A program made the translations under genes and the position numbers. Shown here one piece after another: positions 17,826 to 31,714 of a stretch of DNA of 64,000 bases. The notes beneath the pieces are model-generated. The model did no database searches, was not told the origin of the DNA, and saw nothing but the letters and a program-made list of their open reading frames with translations. Position 1 is the first letter of the stretch; each line of letters starts with the position of its first letter. This DNA comes from Chloroflexales bacterium ZM16-3 (lineage in GTDB: Bacteria; Chloroflexota; Chloroflexia; Chloroflexales; Chloroflexaceae). The DNA is taken from the NCBI GenBank assembly GCA_004138175.2, contig RYFE02000031.1:1-64000 (forward strand), given 5' to 3'.

Positions 17826-18013
17826 GAGACACTCCCATTGCACATGTTGCGTGTGCTACAACCCTATGATAGCACTTGGGTTTCAATTCTTGGTTACGCT
17901 TTGGGGGCGCTGCCGCACCCACGCCTCTACCGAGCGAATGCGACCTGCGCCTGATGTGGCCCCTTGACAGCCCTGCTACGCTGGGGGAAGGAGTTTTCTT
18001 AGGAGGGTTCAGT

Positions 18014-18115
18014 ATGCGCTGGGAGATCGGCACGCAGAGCTGGGTGAGTACCCGTGGGTCCACGCTGGGCGTGGGACATAGGATCACTGTGCCCTGCGAC
18101 TGGCGAGCTGTGTAA
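18014..18115 (+). CDS. possible 33-aa Trp-rich peptide
   Basis: A short frame (begins M-R-W-E-I-G-T-Q-S-W, ends P-C-D-W-R-A-V) with three Trp and one Cys. AGGAGGG at 18001-18007 is six bases from the ATG, the strongest ribosome site nearby, and an intrinsic terminator follows 19 bases after the stop. It could be a modified-peptide precursor for the divergent radical SAM enzyme, or a leader or chance frame. No clear -10 box is seen, although TTGACA occurs at 17964. Confidence 0.42.
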   Translation: MRWEIGTQSWVSTRGSTLGVGHRITVPCDWRAV

Positions 18116-18134
18116 GGATGTAGCGTGTAGCTGT

Positions 18135-18172
18135 AGCGTCGTGGGCCGGTAGGCAGCCCACGACGCTTTTTT
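18135..18172 (+). terminator. intrinsic terminator with T6
   Basis: A 12-bp stem (18135-18146 with 18156-18167), 9-base loop and T6. It ends a transcript containing the 33-aa frame, separating it from the ABC-F gene. Confidence 0.85.
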
Positions 18173-18225
18173 ATATGAATCTGCGCCCGCTGCCGTCCGG
18201 CCGCGACATCATGAGGAGCGGAGCG

Positions 18226-19944
18226 ATGATTATCGCGGATCTAAACGGGGCCGCCCGAGTCTATGGCGGGCGGACGATCTTTAAGGATCTGGGCTGGTCG
18301 ATCCAGGGCGGCGAGAAGATCGGGCTGGTGGGGCCAAACGGGGTGGGTAAATCTTCGCTGTTGCGCATCCTAGCAGGGATAGAGCAGCCCGACGCGGGGG
18401 CGTACACCACACGGCGGGGCGTGCGCGCGGCCTACCTGCCTCAGGAGTACGCCGGTGAGCCGGGCCGCCTTGTGCTAGATGAGTTACTGGCCGCCCGCGC
18501 CGATATCGCCAGCCTGGAGACGCGCATCACCAGCCTGGAGGCGCGCATGGGCGACCCGGCGGTGGCGAGCGATATGGCGGCCCTCCAGCGGGTGATCGAC
18601 GAGCACGGCGCGCTGCTGGCGCAGCACGAGGCGCTGGGCGGCCCGACGGTGCGTGGCCGCGCCGAGGGCCTGCTGCGCGACCTGGGACTAGCCGAGGATC
18701 AGTGGGGGCTGCCCATGGCCCTGCTCAGCGGCGGCCAGCGCAAGATGGTTGGCCTGGCCCGCTGTTTGCTTGAGGAGCCTGATCTGCTGCTGCTCGACGA
18801 GCCCGACAACCACCTCGACATGGAGCGCAAGGACGAGCTTGAGGCGATCATCCGCGAGTTCCGAGGCGCGGTGGTGCTGATCTCGCACGACCGCTACCTG
18901 CTCGATGAGACGGTGCGCGTAATTATGGAGCTGGAGCCCGGCGGCGGCGGAGCGCGCATCCAGCGCTGGGAAGGCAACTACTCGGCCTATGTGGCCGAGA
19001 AGGAGCTGGCCCTACTCAAGCAGCAGCAGGACTTTGTGGCCCAGCAGAAGGAGATCGCACAGCTAGAGGCGGCCATCACCCGCTTCAAGCTCTGGGCGAG
19101 CATCGTGGTGAACGAGCGCCACATCAAGCAGGCCCGTAACAAGCAGCGCCAGATAGATCGGATGGAGAAGGTGGATCGCCCGGTGCTGGAGCGGCGCAAG
19201 ATGGCCCTGGAGTTCCGCCCGCGCGCCCGGGGCGGGGCGAAGGCGGTCGATCTGCGCCGGATCGACAAGGCATTTGATGAGAAGATCATCGTGATGGACG
19301 GCCAGGCAACGGTTATGAATGGTGAGCGGGTGGGCGTGATCGGGCCGAATGGCGCGGGCAAGTCGGTGCTGCTGCGGCTGATCTGCGGACTGCTCCCGCT
19401 CGACGGCGGCGAGGTCTGGGTCGGCCCGAGCATCCAGATCGGCTACTACGCCCAGCACCACGAGACGCTCGACATGGCCCAGACGCCAATCGCCGCCATG
19501 CGCGACGTGCGGCCGATGGCCGAGGGCGAGGCGGTGGCCCAGCTTGGCAAGTTCCTCATCCCCTACGCGGTCGCCACCCAGCCGATCGCCACCCTCAGCG
19601 GCGGCGAGAAGAGCCGCGTCCAGCTGGCCCGCCTCATGCTCAGCGGGGCGAACTGTCTGCTGCTCGACGAGCCGACCAACAACCTCGACATCGCCTCTGC
19701 CGAGGTGCTTGAGGCTTCCCTGGAGCGCTTCCCCGGCACAGTCATCGTCGTCTCACACGACCGCTACTTCCTCGACCGGGTGGTGGATCGGGTGATCGCC
19801 CTGGATGACGGCGACCTGCGGGTCTACGAGGGCGGGTATAGCTCGTACCATGAGCGGGGGTTGGGGGTTGGGGGTTGGGGGTTGGGAGTTGGGGGTAGAG
19901 AGCCGGATCACCCCAACCCCCAGCGCCAACGCAAGGGGCGGTGA
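18226..19944 (+). CDS. ABC-F family ATPase
   Basis: 572 residues with two ABC domains and no membrane segments, the layout of Uup/EttA-like ribosome-associated factors. Walker A motifs G-P-N-G-V-G-K-S and G-P-N-G-A-G-K-S, signatures L-S-G-G-Q and L-S-G-G-E, and Walker B L-L-L-L-D-E-P and L-L-L-D-E-P are all intact; a charged linker (about 250-350) separates them. GAGGAG seven bases upstream sets the ATG at 18226. The last roughly 30 residues are encoded by an inserted GGGGGTT/CCCCAAC repeat and are not family-like. It may aid translation or antibiotic protection; the subgroup is uncertain. Confidence 0.92.
   Translation: MIIADLNGAARVYGGRTIFKDLGWSIQGGEKIGLVGPNGVGKSSLLRILAGIEQPDAGAYTTRRGVRAAYLPQEYAGEPGRLVLDELLAARADIASLETRITSLEARMGDPAVASDMAALQRVIDEHGALLAQHEALGGPTVRGRAEGLLRDLGLAEDQWGLPMALLSGGQRKMVGLARCLLEEPDLLLLDEPDNHLDMERKDELEAIIREFRGAVVLISHDRYLLDETVRVIMELEPGGGGARIQRWEGNYSAYVAEKELALLKQQQDFVAQQKEIAQLEAAITRFKLWASIVVNERHIKQARNKQRQIDRMEKVDRPVLERRKMALEFRPRARGGAKAVDLRRIDKAFDEKIIVMDGQATVMNGERVGVIGPNGAGKSVLLRLICGLLPLDGGEVWVGPSIQIGYYAQHHETLDMAQTPIAAMRDVRPMAEGEAVAQLGKFLIPYAVATQPIATLSGGEKSRVQLARLMLSGANCLLLDEPTNNLDIASAEVLEASLERFPGTVIVVSHDRYFLDRVVDRVIALDDGDLRVYEGGYSSYHERGLGVGGWGLGVGGREPDHPNPQRQRKGR
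19858..19922. repeat. heptamer repeat forming the ABC-F C-terminus
   Basis: Five GGGGGTT-type units and a short C-rich arm lie inside the 3' end of the ABC-F gene, in frame, coding a Gly-Trp-Gly-Leu-Gly-Val tail. Confidence 0.9.
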
Positions 19945-20011
19945 AACTTGGGGGCGGTGCGCAGCGTATCACTATGTATTGGCGAAACATTCACTTGCAA
20001 GGAGGCCCGCC

Positions 20012-20194
20012 GTGCGCCGCGCCTACTCGTCGATCCTGACCCTGGCCGCCCTCGTCATCGTGCTCTGGCTGATCTGGTCTCGGCTACACATCGTTGTCTG
20101 GGTGGCAGTGCCCTGGTGGGGGCTGCTGATCGGCGCGCTGCTGCTCTTCCTGGCCTTCGACTACCTGCTGCACCAGGTGTTCGCCAGGCGCTAG
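20012..20194 (+). CDS. small two-segment membrane protein
   Basis: 60 residues, almost entirely two hydrophobic segments (about 5-24 and 27-52) joined by a short Trp-rich turn. The start is GTG at 20012 with AAGGAGG at 19999-20005. It follows the ABC-F gene by 67 bases and is closed by a 26-bp hairpin. I do not recognise a family. Confidence 0.65.
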   Translation: MRRAYSSILTLAALVIVLWLIWSRLHIVVWVAVPWWGLLIGALLLFLAFDYLLHQVFARR

Positions 20195-20207
20195 GGCTAT
20201 AACATCT

Positions 20208-20262
20208 TATGTCGTGTTACCAAACGTGCCAGCAGAGCTGGCACGTTTGGTAACACGACATA
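20208..20262. terminator. 26-bp bidirectional hairpin
   Basis: Arms 20208-20233 and 20237-20262 are exact complements with a 3-base loop, between convergent genes. Confidence 0.8.
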
Positions 20263-20294
20263 GGTTTTAGGGCGACAGGCTCTGATGCGCAACA

Positions 20295-21272
20295 TCAGGG
20301 CCTGTGCTGTTGGATCCACTCGGCGAGCCAGCGCCCCTGCTCAAGCACCTCGATATGGTAGTCAGGCTCGGCCTCGGGGGTGGTGAGGACGCGGCGCAGG
20401 TTGCCCTGGAGCCAGAGCACCTCTAGGAGCAACGGCATGGCGGCACACTCGGCGGGGCTAAGCGGGCTCACCGACTCGTAGCCGCCCATCAGCAGGCGGA
20501 TTCGCTCGTCATCCAGGGGGCCGTCGTAGACGCCCCAGGGCGACCAGTTCTCCGGCGGCTTGCCCTGGGCGAAGGCCACCAGGGCGTCGGCCATATCGAC
20601 GACGCGCGCATCGATCGTCACCTGATCGAAGTCGAGCAGGCCGACCACCTTATCGTGCCAGAAGAGCATGTTGTCACGGTGAACATCGCCGTGGATGAGG
20701 ACGTGCGGCAGGTTAGCGTAAGCTTCGTCGCTCAGGTGGGCGCGCAGGTCGGCGGCGCGCCTATCGTACCACGAGAGCTGAACCGTCAGGTCGCCGAGCA
20801 TGTCGCGCTGCATAAGTCGCTCGGTGAGGCCGAGCAGGACGGATGGGTTATAGCGCGGCGGCTGGATGATCGGCTGGCCGGGGAATCCGATCACGGCATG
20901 GTGGTAGGTGGCTAGGGTCGAGCCAACACTAGCGGACTCGGCGGGGCGGGCGGGGCAATACTCCTCGCCCTCAATGAATGTGGCCACCTCGAAGATCCGC
21001 CCGTCGAGCTCGACGGATGTCTCTCCGCTGCGGGCGGGGATGAGGCGCGGGCATGGCACATCGTGGGTGCTCAGCCAGTCGTGGAGCTGATGGCGCAGCT
21101 CCAGAGAGGCCCGACCCAGGCGCCGCTGGTTGCGGCGGATCACATATCGCCCGCTGCTCGTCTCGGCGAAGGCTGTCTCATTGACAAGCCCGTGGGCTGC
21201 GGTGCATGTTGATCGCAGGTCGCCGAGATCATAGAGGGTAAGGGCACGTTGGACGTCATAGTGAGTTAACAT
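20295..21272 (-). CDS. aminoglycoside phosphotransferase-fold kinase
   Basis: 325 residues of the APH/choline kinase/homoserine kinase II superfamily. The Brenner motif H-G-D-V-H-R-D-N supplies the catalytic Asp, and L-L-D-F-D-Q the metal-binding Asp, both near residues 195-220. Length and N-terminus are closest to ThrB2-like small-molecule kinases, but the substrate (homoserine, sugar or amino-alcohol) cannot be assigned. No ribosome site is evident before the ATG. The methylglyoxal synthase gene lies upstream on the same strand, 60 bases away. Confidence 0.83.
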   Translation of the reverse strand: MLTHYDVQRALTLYDLGDLRSTCTAAHGLVNETAFAETSSGRYVIRRNQRRLGRASLELRHQLHDWLSTHDVPCPRLIPARSGETSVELDGRIFEVATFIEGEEYCPARPAESASVGSTLATYHHAVIGFPGQPIIQPPRYNPSVLLGLTERLMQRDMLGDLTVQLSWYDRRAADLRAHLSDEAYANLPHVLIHGDVHRDNMLFWHDKVVGLLDFDQVTIDARVVDMADALVAFAQGKPPENWSPWGVYDGPLDDERIRLLMGGYESVSPLSPAECAAMPLLLEVLWLQGNLRRVLTTPEAEPDYHIEVLEQGRWLAEWIQQHRP

Positions 21273-21332
21273 AAGTTTAGATGCTTGTGCTTCTGTGGCA
21301 CCAACACATTAGGTGTTGGTACTACTATAGCA

Positions 21333-21830
21333 TCAGGCAATATCCGCAGGATGCAGTGCGTCATCGGCGCTGGTACGGCGGGCAAGGTAGGTGGAGTAGT
21401 CGGGCAAGAAACGGTCGTAGGGAGCCGACATGAGCGGAGAAGAGATCAGGAAGTCGGCGGACGCCCGGTTGCAGGCCACCGGGATGTTCCAGACCATCGC
21501 GATCCGCAGCAGCGCCTTCACATCAGGGTCATGGGGCTGCTGCTCTAGTGGGTCCCAGAAGAAGATCAGGAAGTCGATCTCGCCCTCGGAGATCTTCGCG
21601 CCGACCTGCTGGTCGCCGCCAAGCGGGCCGCTCTGGAGTCGAAAGACCGGCACATCCAGGGCGCGCTCGATCAGGCCGCCGGTTGTCCCGGTGGCGTAGA
21701 TGTAGTGCTGGGCGATAGTGCCGTGGTTGAAGGTGGCCCACTCCAGCAGGTCACGCTTTTTATTATCGTGGGCCACCAGGGCGATTCGCTTGCGCGTGTC
21801 CAGGGGCGGAAGTTCGTTCTGCATCGTCAT
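21333..21830 (-). CDS. mgsA: methylglyoxal synthase
   Basis: 165 residues; converts dihydroxyacetone phosphate to methylglyoxal and phosphate, a bypass of lower glycolysis. Family blocks are clear: A-H-D-N-K-K near residue 20, S-G-P-L-G-G-D-Q-Q carrying a catalytic Asp, F-F-W-D-P-L and H-D-P-D-V with the catalytic His/Asp, and [14 protein letters not shown] sits eight bases before the ATG. It may be co-transcribed with the downstream kinase gene. Confidence 0.95.
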   Translation of the reverse strand: MTMQNELPPLDTRKRIALVAHDNKKRDLLEWATFNHGTIAQHYIYATGTTGGLIERALDVPVFRLQSGPLGGDQQVGAKISEGEIDFLIFFWDPLEQQPHDPDVKALLRIAMVWNIPVACNRASADFLISSPLMSAPYDRFLPDYSTYLARRTSADDALHPADIA

Positions 21831-21942
21831 GGACGTTGCTCCTTATTCTGCGGCGCGTTATGAGGGCCGCGCATCAACCCTAGCCTGTTGAGTAACAGGT
21901 AGGTTACATAGCGCGGCGTTTGCACGGTGCAGGCAGAGCTAT

Positions 21943-22005
21943 TGCAAAGTCCTGGACTTCGCCCCAGACCCGGTTTTTTGTTGGGTTTGGGCGGCTAAGC
22001 CGTCC
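21943..22005. repeat. copy of a ~55-bp intergenic element
   Basis: A segment with CTTCGCCCCAGACCCGG and a TTTTTTGTTGGGTTTGGGCGG tail lies just downstream of jetD. A near-identical copy lies at 46936-46997, downstream of the Lgt-like gene, so it may serve as a 3'-end signal. Confidence 0.7.
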
Positions 22006-22012
22006 TGGCGGC

Positions 22013-23259
22013 TCAGGCAGGTGGGGCGAGGGCCGCGATGATCGCGGCGGGGGGGATGGCCTCTTGCTCCAGCTTGACCCCGGCGGCGAGCAGGGCGTCG
22101 ATTAGCCCGGCGCAGTCGGATAGAGCTGGGCTCTGGCGCAGATCGGCGAGGGCGGCGCGGTCGCCGGGAGTGAGCGGTCGGCCCTGGCGCACGTAGGAGG
22201 CGAGGGTGTCTGCGTCCATGGCGACGGGGGCCACCGGGCCGAGCTGGCTGCGCAGGTGGGCCAGGATGCGCAGCCCCCCGCCGTCCAGGTCGCCCCAGTG
22301 GGCGAGGGGCAGCTCGGGCTCTGCGGCGCGCAGCCGCAGCAGCAGGCGCACCAAGCTCGGGCTGGCGAAGCCGCCGGTGTAGACGACGAGCAGGTCGGGC
22401 GGGCGGGCGGCGATCAGCTCGCTGAAGCTGGTGCTGTTCTCGACAGTGAGCACGGCGCGGGCCGCGCAGTGGGTCGGTGTGGCCGCCCGCAGCATGCTGG
22501 CCGAAAGGGCTACGCTCGGCAGCATGGGGCCGAGGTCGATCTCCTGGCCGCCCTCCAGGCGCAGCCTGAGCGGGCCAGCGACTGGGATATACTCGGGCAC
22601 GCGGTCGAGCTCGTGGGCGCGCAGCAGCGCCCACAGGTCGCCGCCGAATGCCGACGCGCCCATGTCGTGCTCGCGCAGCACGCGGGCGATGGCGCTGCGC
22701 AGCCCCTCCAGGCGCTTGCTATCGCCGAAGGTGCGCGCGCTCAGGGTTCGCTCCAGGGTTGGTGCGCGCAGGTCGGCCACGGCGCTGAGGGCCAGCAGCA
22801 GGTCGGCGCTGTGGACAAGGTTGTCGGCGGCGAGGGGGGCGACCGAGCGCCCGGCGTCGATCTGGGCGGCGGCCCAAGCCAGGAATGCGGCGTGCCAGCC
22901 GGGGCGCGGGCGCTCGGCCGCCAGCAGCGCACGCAGCTCGGCCTCCTGCGCGTCGCGCGGGCGGCGGCCGAGCAGACGGTAGATCTGGTCGGCCTGGGCG
23001 GCGACGAGGTCGAGCGACTCCAGCCAGTTGCCCTCCTCCCACTTCTGCCAGCGCAGCGACACGGCCCCGGCGGCGGCCAGGCGCATCAGGGCGGCATTTG
23101 TCTCGCGCCGGGGCGCGATCTCCGCGTCGCTGAAGTAGGCCGGGTGGTCGCGCCGACTCAGCCGCGCCCGCACCACCGTGCGACGACCGGGCTGCTCGTG
23201 GCGATCCAACAGGGTGTGGAGCAGGCCGCGCACCAGATCGGGCAGGTCGGCCGGGTCGC

Positions 23260-23263
<4 letters not shown>
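22013..23263 (-). CDS. jetD: Wadjet nuclease subunit JetD
   Basis: 416 residues. The C-terminal half is a TOPRIM nuclease fold of the topoisomerase VI A/DUF2220 type: the acidic motif T-V-E-N-S-T-S-F and the DxD motif W-G-D-L-D-G-G-G are both present. In Wadjet, JetD cleaves circular plasmid DNA that the JetABC motor has extruded. The N-terminal 200 residues form the DNA/arm region. It overlaps jetC by four bases (ATGA), is last in the operon, and is followed by a repeat element. Confidence 0.9.
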
Positions 23264-26554
<3,291 letters not shown>

Positions 26555-26565
<11 letters not shown>

Positions 26566-27202
26566 CGGGGCTCTCCGCGTCGCCCGCGCCACGGGCGGGC
26601 TTCCCGTAGGCGGCCAGGCGCTCGGCCAGGGCGGTGACAGCGGCGGCGGGGATGGCCAGCTCCAGCGTGGGCAGCAGCTCGATCATCTGGTCGGGGCTGC
26701 CGGCGCGCAGGGCGGCCCCGCCCGCGCCGCGCACCAGCTTGAGCGCCTGAAAGCTGCGCAGGGCATCGTCGAGGCTAGAGCGCTTGCGCACATTCTGGCC
26801 GGGGAAGAAGTCGGCATAGCGGCGGGCAACCTCGCCCACCTCCGTCACCGGATAGCGGGTCAGGCTCACCTCCAGGCGCTCGCGCTTCTCGGCGTAGATC
26901 AGGCGCAGCAGCAGCAGCCAGACGGTCTGGTCGCGACTGAGGCGGCGACGGTGGGCACCCTCGCGGTGGACAACCTGGAACGCGCCGATGCGCTCGTGGT
27001 GGCGCAGCTCCCAGCCGGCGACGCTGAGGTAGTCGGCCACCAGCTCGCGGCGGCGCAGCAGGAAGGTGAAGATGCGACGGTCGCCCTCATCCTCGCGCCA
27101 GATCAGGCCATCGGCGAGCAGGCGGCGCACAGCATCGGCGAACTGGCTCTGCTCAGATGGCGGCAGCTGGTCGTATTCGCTGGCAAATTGGCTCAGGCTC
27201 AT
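26555..27202 (-). CDS. jetB: Wadjet subunit JetB (MksE-like)
   Basis: 215 residues with a winged-helix-like, Arg/Leu-rich fold. Size and position between jetA and jetC identify it as the MksE-like KITE subunit, which binds the kleisin JetA and DNA. It overlaps jetA by four bases (ATGA). The C-terminal tail is Ala/Gly-rich and acidic. Assignment rests mainly on operon context and general form, less on sequence motifs. Confidence 0.85.
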
Positions 27203-28590
27203 GCGCGCCTAATGATAAAATCGCGGAATCCAACTCCGTCGTGCTCGACCCACGCGCCCTCGGGCGGCTCCTCGATCCGATAGCCGAGCGCGCCGTCCTT
27301 GCCGTAGGCGCGCAGGTAGATCAGCAGCGGCAGGCTGTCGGGGCTATCGAGGGGCACCTCGGCGCCGCGCATGCTCTCGCGCTCGCGCAGCAGCTCGGCG
27401 GCGAAGCGACGCACCCGCTCGTGGCTGATGCTGCGGTTAAGCTGGGCCAGGGTGCGGGCGCGAGCATCGGCGATCTCGGCCTCGCTCGGCGCGGGCGCGG
27501 CGGTCGGCTCAGGCACAAAGGCCACGGCGGCGCGGGACGGGGCGGCCAGCGATTCCTCGTCGAGCAGGCCGAGGGCGAACAGGTCGGCCAGATCGCCCGC
27601 CGCATCGCCCGCCGCCGCGTCGCCAGCCAGGATCTGGCCGAGGATGGTGTGGATCTGGCCGCTGGTGGTGGTACTGGCGGTGAGCTGGAGCTCAACCGTA
27701 CGCACCGCCGAGTCGACAAACTGGCTGTGGCGGTCATCAATCGCCTGGAGCAGCCGATCAAGCAGCTCAAACTGGTCACGGATCTCGCGGATCTGCGTGA
27801 TCGCCCGCTCGGCGGCGGCCTCAATGCTCGGCACCATGCCGCTGGCCCGCAGCCCCTGGGCGATCTGCATCACCTGCGGCTCCGTCGAGAGCTGGGTCAG
27901 CGCATCCAGCACGCCGGGGCGGAAGCGCGAGACGTGGTCGGTGGTGCGCAGCTGATGGTACGCCTTGTCCACAATCTCGCCGCGATAGAGCGTAAAGACC
28001 TGCTGGAGCACATCGCGGGCCTCCAGCTGGCGCAGCACCTGCTCGATATGCACGCCGATATTGTGCTGGAGCTCCTTGAGCCCGCTGAGCAGGCTCATCG
28101 TCTGGCGGTGGGCCTCGGGCAGCGAGATATGCGCGTTCCCCTCGCGCACCGAGGTCTGCAAGATACTGTAGATCGAGAAGATCAGCCCCTGGAGGGGCAG
28201 CGGCTCATTCGACGCGATCTCGCTGAGCGTGGCAAGCAGGCGGAAGGCGTAGTCGGGCAGGGTGTAGCTCTGGGTGAAGTCGCTCTGGGTCTCGGAGCGC
28301 AGCCAGCCGCTGCGGGCCAAATAGCGTAGCACGGCGGCGGCGCGGCCAGCCAGCGGGTCGCCGTCCTCGGGGGAGCCCTCGGCGTCGGCGGCATCGGCGG
28401 TATTGGCGAGAGCGGCCTGATCCTCACCCAGCAGCTCACGCACCAGGCTGACGGCCAGATCGCGCGAGAGCGGCTGCTGGTGGCGGCGGGTCTCGGCGAA
28501 GATAGCAAGCAGGGCGCTGGCATAGAGCGGCGCGCCCGGCGAGGCCAGGGGGCTAAAGAGAGTTGTCGGGAGCATGCCAAAGAGGGACAT
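27199..28590 (-). CDS. jetA: Wadjet kleisin subunit JetA (MksF-like)
   Basis: 463 residues, mostly helical, the first gene of the defence operon. The start (M-S-L-F-G-M-L-P) and the repeated N-terminal layout resemble JetA of type II Wadjet; the subtype is a guess. As kleisin it would bridge the JetC heads and JetB. No ribosome site precedes the ATG. Instead a TGGACA-17-TATACT promoter ends six bases before it, so the message is probably leaderless. metX ends 21 bases upstream on the same strand. Confidence 0.85.
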   Translation of the reverse strand: MSLFGMLPTTLFSPLASPGAPLYASALLAIFAETRRHQQPLSRDLAVSLVRELLGEDQAALANTADAADAEGSPEDGDPLAGRAAAVLRYLARSGWLRSETQSDFTQSYTLPDYAFRLLATLSEIASNEPLPLQGLIFSIYSILQTSVREGNAHISLPEAHRQTMSLLSGLKELQHNIGVHIEQVLRQLEARDVLQQVFTLYRGEIVDKAYHQLRTTDHVSRFRPGVLDALTQLSTEPQVMQIAQGLRASGMVPSIEAAAERAITQIREIRDQFELLDRLLQAIDDRHSQFVDSAVRTVELQLTASTTTSGQIHTILGQILAGDAAAGDAAGDLADLFALGLLDEESLAAPSRAAVAFVPEPTAAPAPSEAEIADARARTLAQLNRSISHERVRRFAAELLRERESMRGAEVPLDSPDSLPLLIYLRAYGKDGALGYRIEEPPEGAWVEHDGVGFRDFIIRRA

Positions 28591-28596
28591 GGGGCA

Positions 28597-28625
28597 AGTA
28601 TACGCGTAGTTCTATAGGCTGTCCA
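28597..28625 (-). promoter_or_regulatory. leaderless promoter of jetABCD
   Basis: -35 TGGACA (28620-28625), 17-base spacer and -10 TATACT (28597-28602) on the minus strand, each 5/6 to consensus. The expected start falls on the A of the jetA ATG. The -35 lies in the last codons of metX and the metX stop is in the spacer. Confidence 0.65.
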
Positions 28626-29757
28626 AAAACTCGGCGACAAGCGGCTCCTGATGCTGGTGATCGACCAGGAAGGCATCGTGGCCTGCCTCGGAGTGCAGGA
28701 CGTGGTGGATGGCACGCCTGCCCACGCGGTGCAGGGCGGTGGCGATAGCAGACGACTCGCTCGGCGGGTAGAGCCAGTCGCTATCGAAGGAGATCAGCAG
28801 GAAGGCGGCGCGCGCGCGGGCCATGGCCGCCTCCAAGGAGCCGTAGCGACCCGGCAGATCCCAGTAGTCCATGGCCTTGGTGATATAGAGGTAAGCGTTC
28901 GGGTCGAAGCGGTCGTTGAAGATATCGCCCTGGTAGCCGAGGTAGCTCTCGATGGCGAACTCGGGTTCAAGGCTGAAGGTCGGCGCGTCGCGGTGCTGAA
29001 GCTGCCGACCGAAGCGATCCTCCAGCGCAGTGTCGCTAAGGTAGGTGATGTGGCCGATCATGCGGGCCACGGCCAGTCCATCGGCGGGCGGCTCGTGGCC
29101 ATAGTAGTCGCCGCCGCGCCAGCGCGGGTCACTCATAATCGCCCGACGGGCAATGCTGTTCCAGGCAATCGTCTGGGTGGCCGAACGGGCGCTGGAGGCG
29201 ATCAGGATGGCCCCGCGCACACGCTCAGGAAGGGCGGTGGCCCACTCCAGCGCCTGGAAACCGCCCATCGAGCCGCCAGCCACGGCCAGCAGCCGCGTAA
29301 TGCCCAGAGTGTCGAGCAGGCGGGCCTGAGCGCGCACCATATCGCCGATCGTGATCACCGGGAAGCGCGCGCCGTAGGGCTTCCCGGTGCTTGGGTCACG
29401 CGAGGCGGGGCCGGTGGAGCCCTGGCAGCCACCGATCACATTCGCGCAGATCAGGAAGTAGCGGTCGGTGTCGAAGGCCCGGACAGGGCCAACCATCGCG
29501 TCCCACCAGCCCGGCTTACGGTCGGCGGGGCTATGGCGTCCGGCGGCGTGAGCGTCGCCCGAGAGGGCGTGGAGCAGCAGGATGGCGTTGCTGGCATCAT
29601 CGTTGAGCTGGCCGTAGGTCTCGTAGGCCAGAGTGACGGGCGCAAGCGAGCCGCCCCCCTCAAGGTGAAGCGGGGCGGCCCATGTCATCTGCTGGCGCTG
29701 AACGATGCCGACGCCGGGGTCGGTGTCTCGTTGATATGCGTTCATTACGGTACCCAT
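28612..29757 (-). CDS. metX: homoserine O-acetyltransferase
   Basis: 381 residues; acylates homoserine for methionine synthesis. It is an alpha/beta hydrolase with the nucleophile S163 in A-G-G-S-M-G-G, the acid in F-D-S-D-W-L and the histidine in E-A-G-H-D-A-F. It uses acetyl-CoA in most homologues, and the product is the substrate of the adjacent metY enzyme. The start could also be four codons later (M-N-A-Y-Q); neither has a good ribosome site, suggesting coupling to metY. It lies under the SAM riboswitch of metY. Confidence 0.94.
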   Translation of the reverse strand: MGTVMNAYQRDTDPGVGIVQRQQMTWAAPLHLEGGGSLAPVTLAYETYGQLNDDASNAILLLHALSGDAHAAGRHSPADRKPGWWDAMVGPVRAFDTDRYFLICANVIGGCQGSTGPASRDPSTGKPYGARFPVITIGDMVRAQARLLDTLGITRLLAVAGGSMGGFQALEWATALPERVRGAILIASSARSATQTIAWNSIARRAIMSDPRWRGGDYYGHEPPADGLAVARMIGHITYLSDTALEDRFGRQLQHRDAPTFSLEPEFAIESYLGYQGDIFNDRFDPNAYLYITKAMDYWDLPGRYGSLEAAMARARAAFLLISFDSDWLYPPSESSAIATALHRVGRRAIHHVLHSEAGHDAFLVDHQHQEPLVAEFLDSL

Positions 29758-29766
29758 GGGGAGCGT

Positions 29767-29794
29767 GTAGGGGCGGCTCGCGAGCCGCCCCTAC
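29767..29794. terminator. 14-bp palindrome between metY and metX
   Basis: GTAGGGGCGGCTCG is followed directly by its complement. It lies in the 46-base metY-metX gap and could reduce read-through or mark a processing site. Confidence 0.6.
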
Positions 29795-29803
29795 GCACCT
29801 ACA

Positions 29804-31366
<1,563 letters not shown>

Positions 31367-31397
31367 CTGCGCTCTAGGTTGTTCGTGTGCTAGGGTG

Positions 31398-31426
31398 ATA
31401 GTAACAAAGTCGCCCGAGATTGTCAA
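31398..31426 (-). promoter_or_regulatory. sigma-70 promoter of metY-metX
   Basis: TTGACA (31421-31426), 17 bases, TACTAT (31398-31403) on the minus strand. Transcription would begin near 31391, about 25 bases before the riboswitch P1. Confidence 0.75.
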
Positions 31427-31470
31427 GTAGTAGGACTACGTCGCTACTTCATTGCCGTTCAACATCCTGC

Positions 31471-31583
31471 GCCCGGCGGCTGAAGCCGCGGGCTGCGCTC
31501 TGCAAAGGCCGCCTGCGCGGCCTCAGGCAGGCCGCGTAGGCGGCCTTCGTCAAACAAGAGCCCGCCCGTTCACGGGCCGGGCA
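31471..31583. repeat. REP-like element A, copy 1
   Basis: A GC-rich block of nested palindromes (GCCCGGCGGCTGAAGCCGC and others). A near-identical copy in reverse orientation lies at 62904-63016; a 30-base core is identical. It lies in the 627-base gap between metY and the DUF3352 gene; apart from this, the metY control region and the heptamers I see nothing else there. Confidence 0.85.
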
Positions 31584-31714
31584 CGCGCAGGGTGACAGGG
31601 TGACGTGCATATATCTACATACTTGCGCCCCTACAGGTAACGTTTGTATACCTGAGATCGTACAATGGTTTTGGGACAAATGAGGTGCCCATCATTTTAA
31701 GGAGGAGATCGAAG

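Noticed and set aside
17876-18115. 79-codon frame covering the Trp-rich peptide
   Set aside because: The upstream part has no ribosome site; only the internal ATG at 18014 is supported.
29767-29794. Palindrome between metY and metX as a second riboswitch
   Set aside because: Only a simple 14-bp palindrome; no aptamer-like conserved bases.
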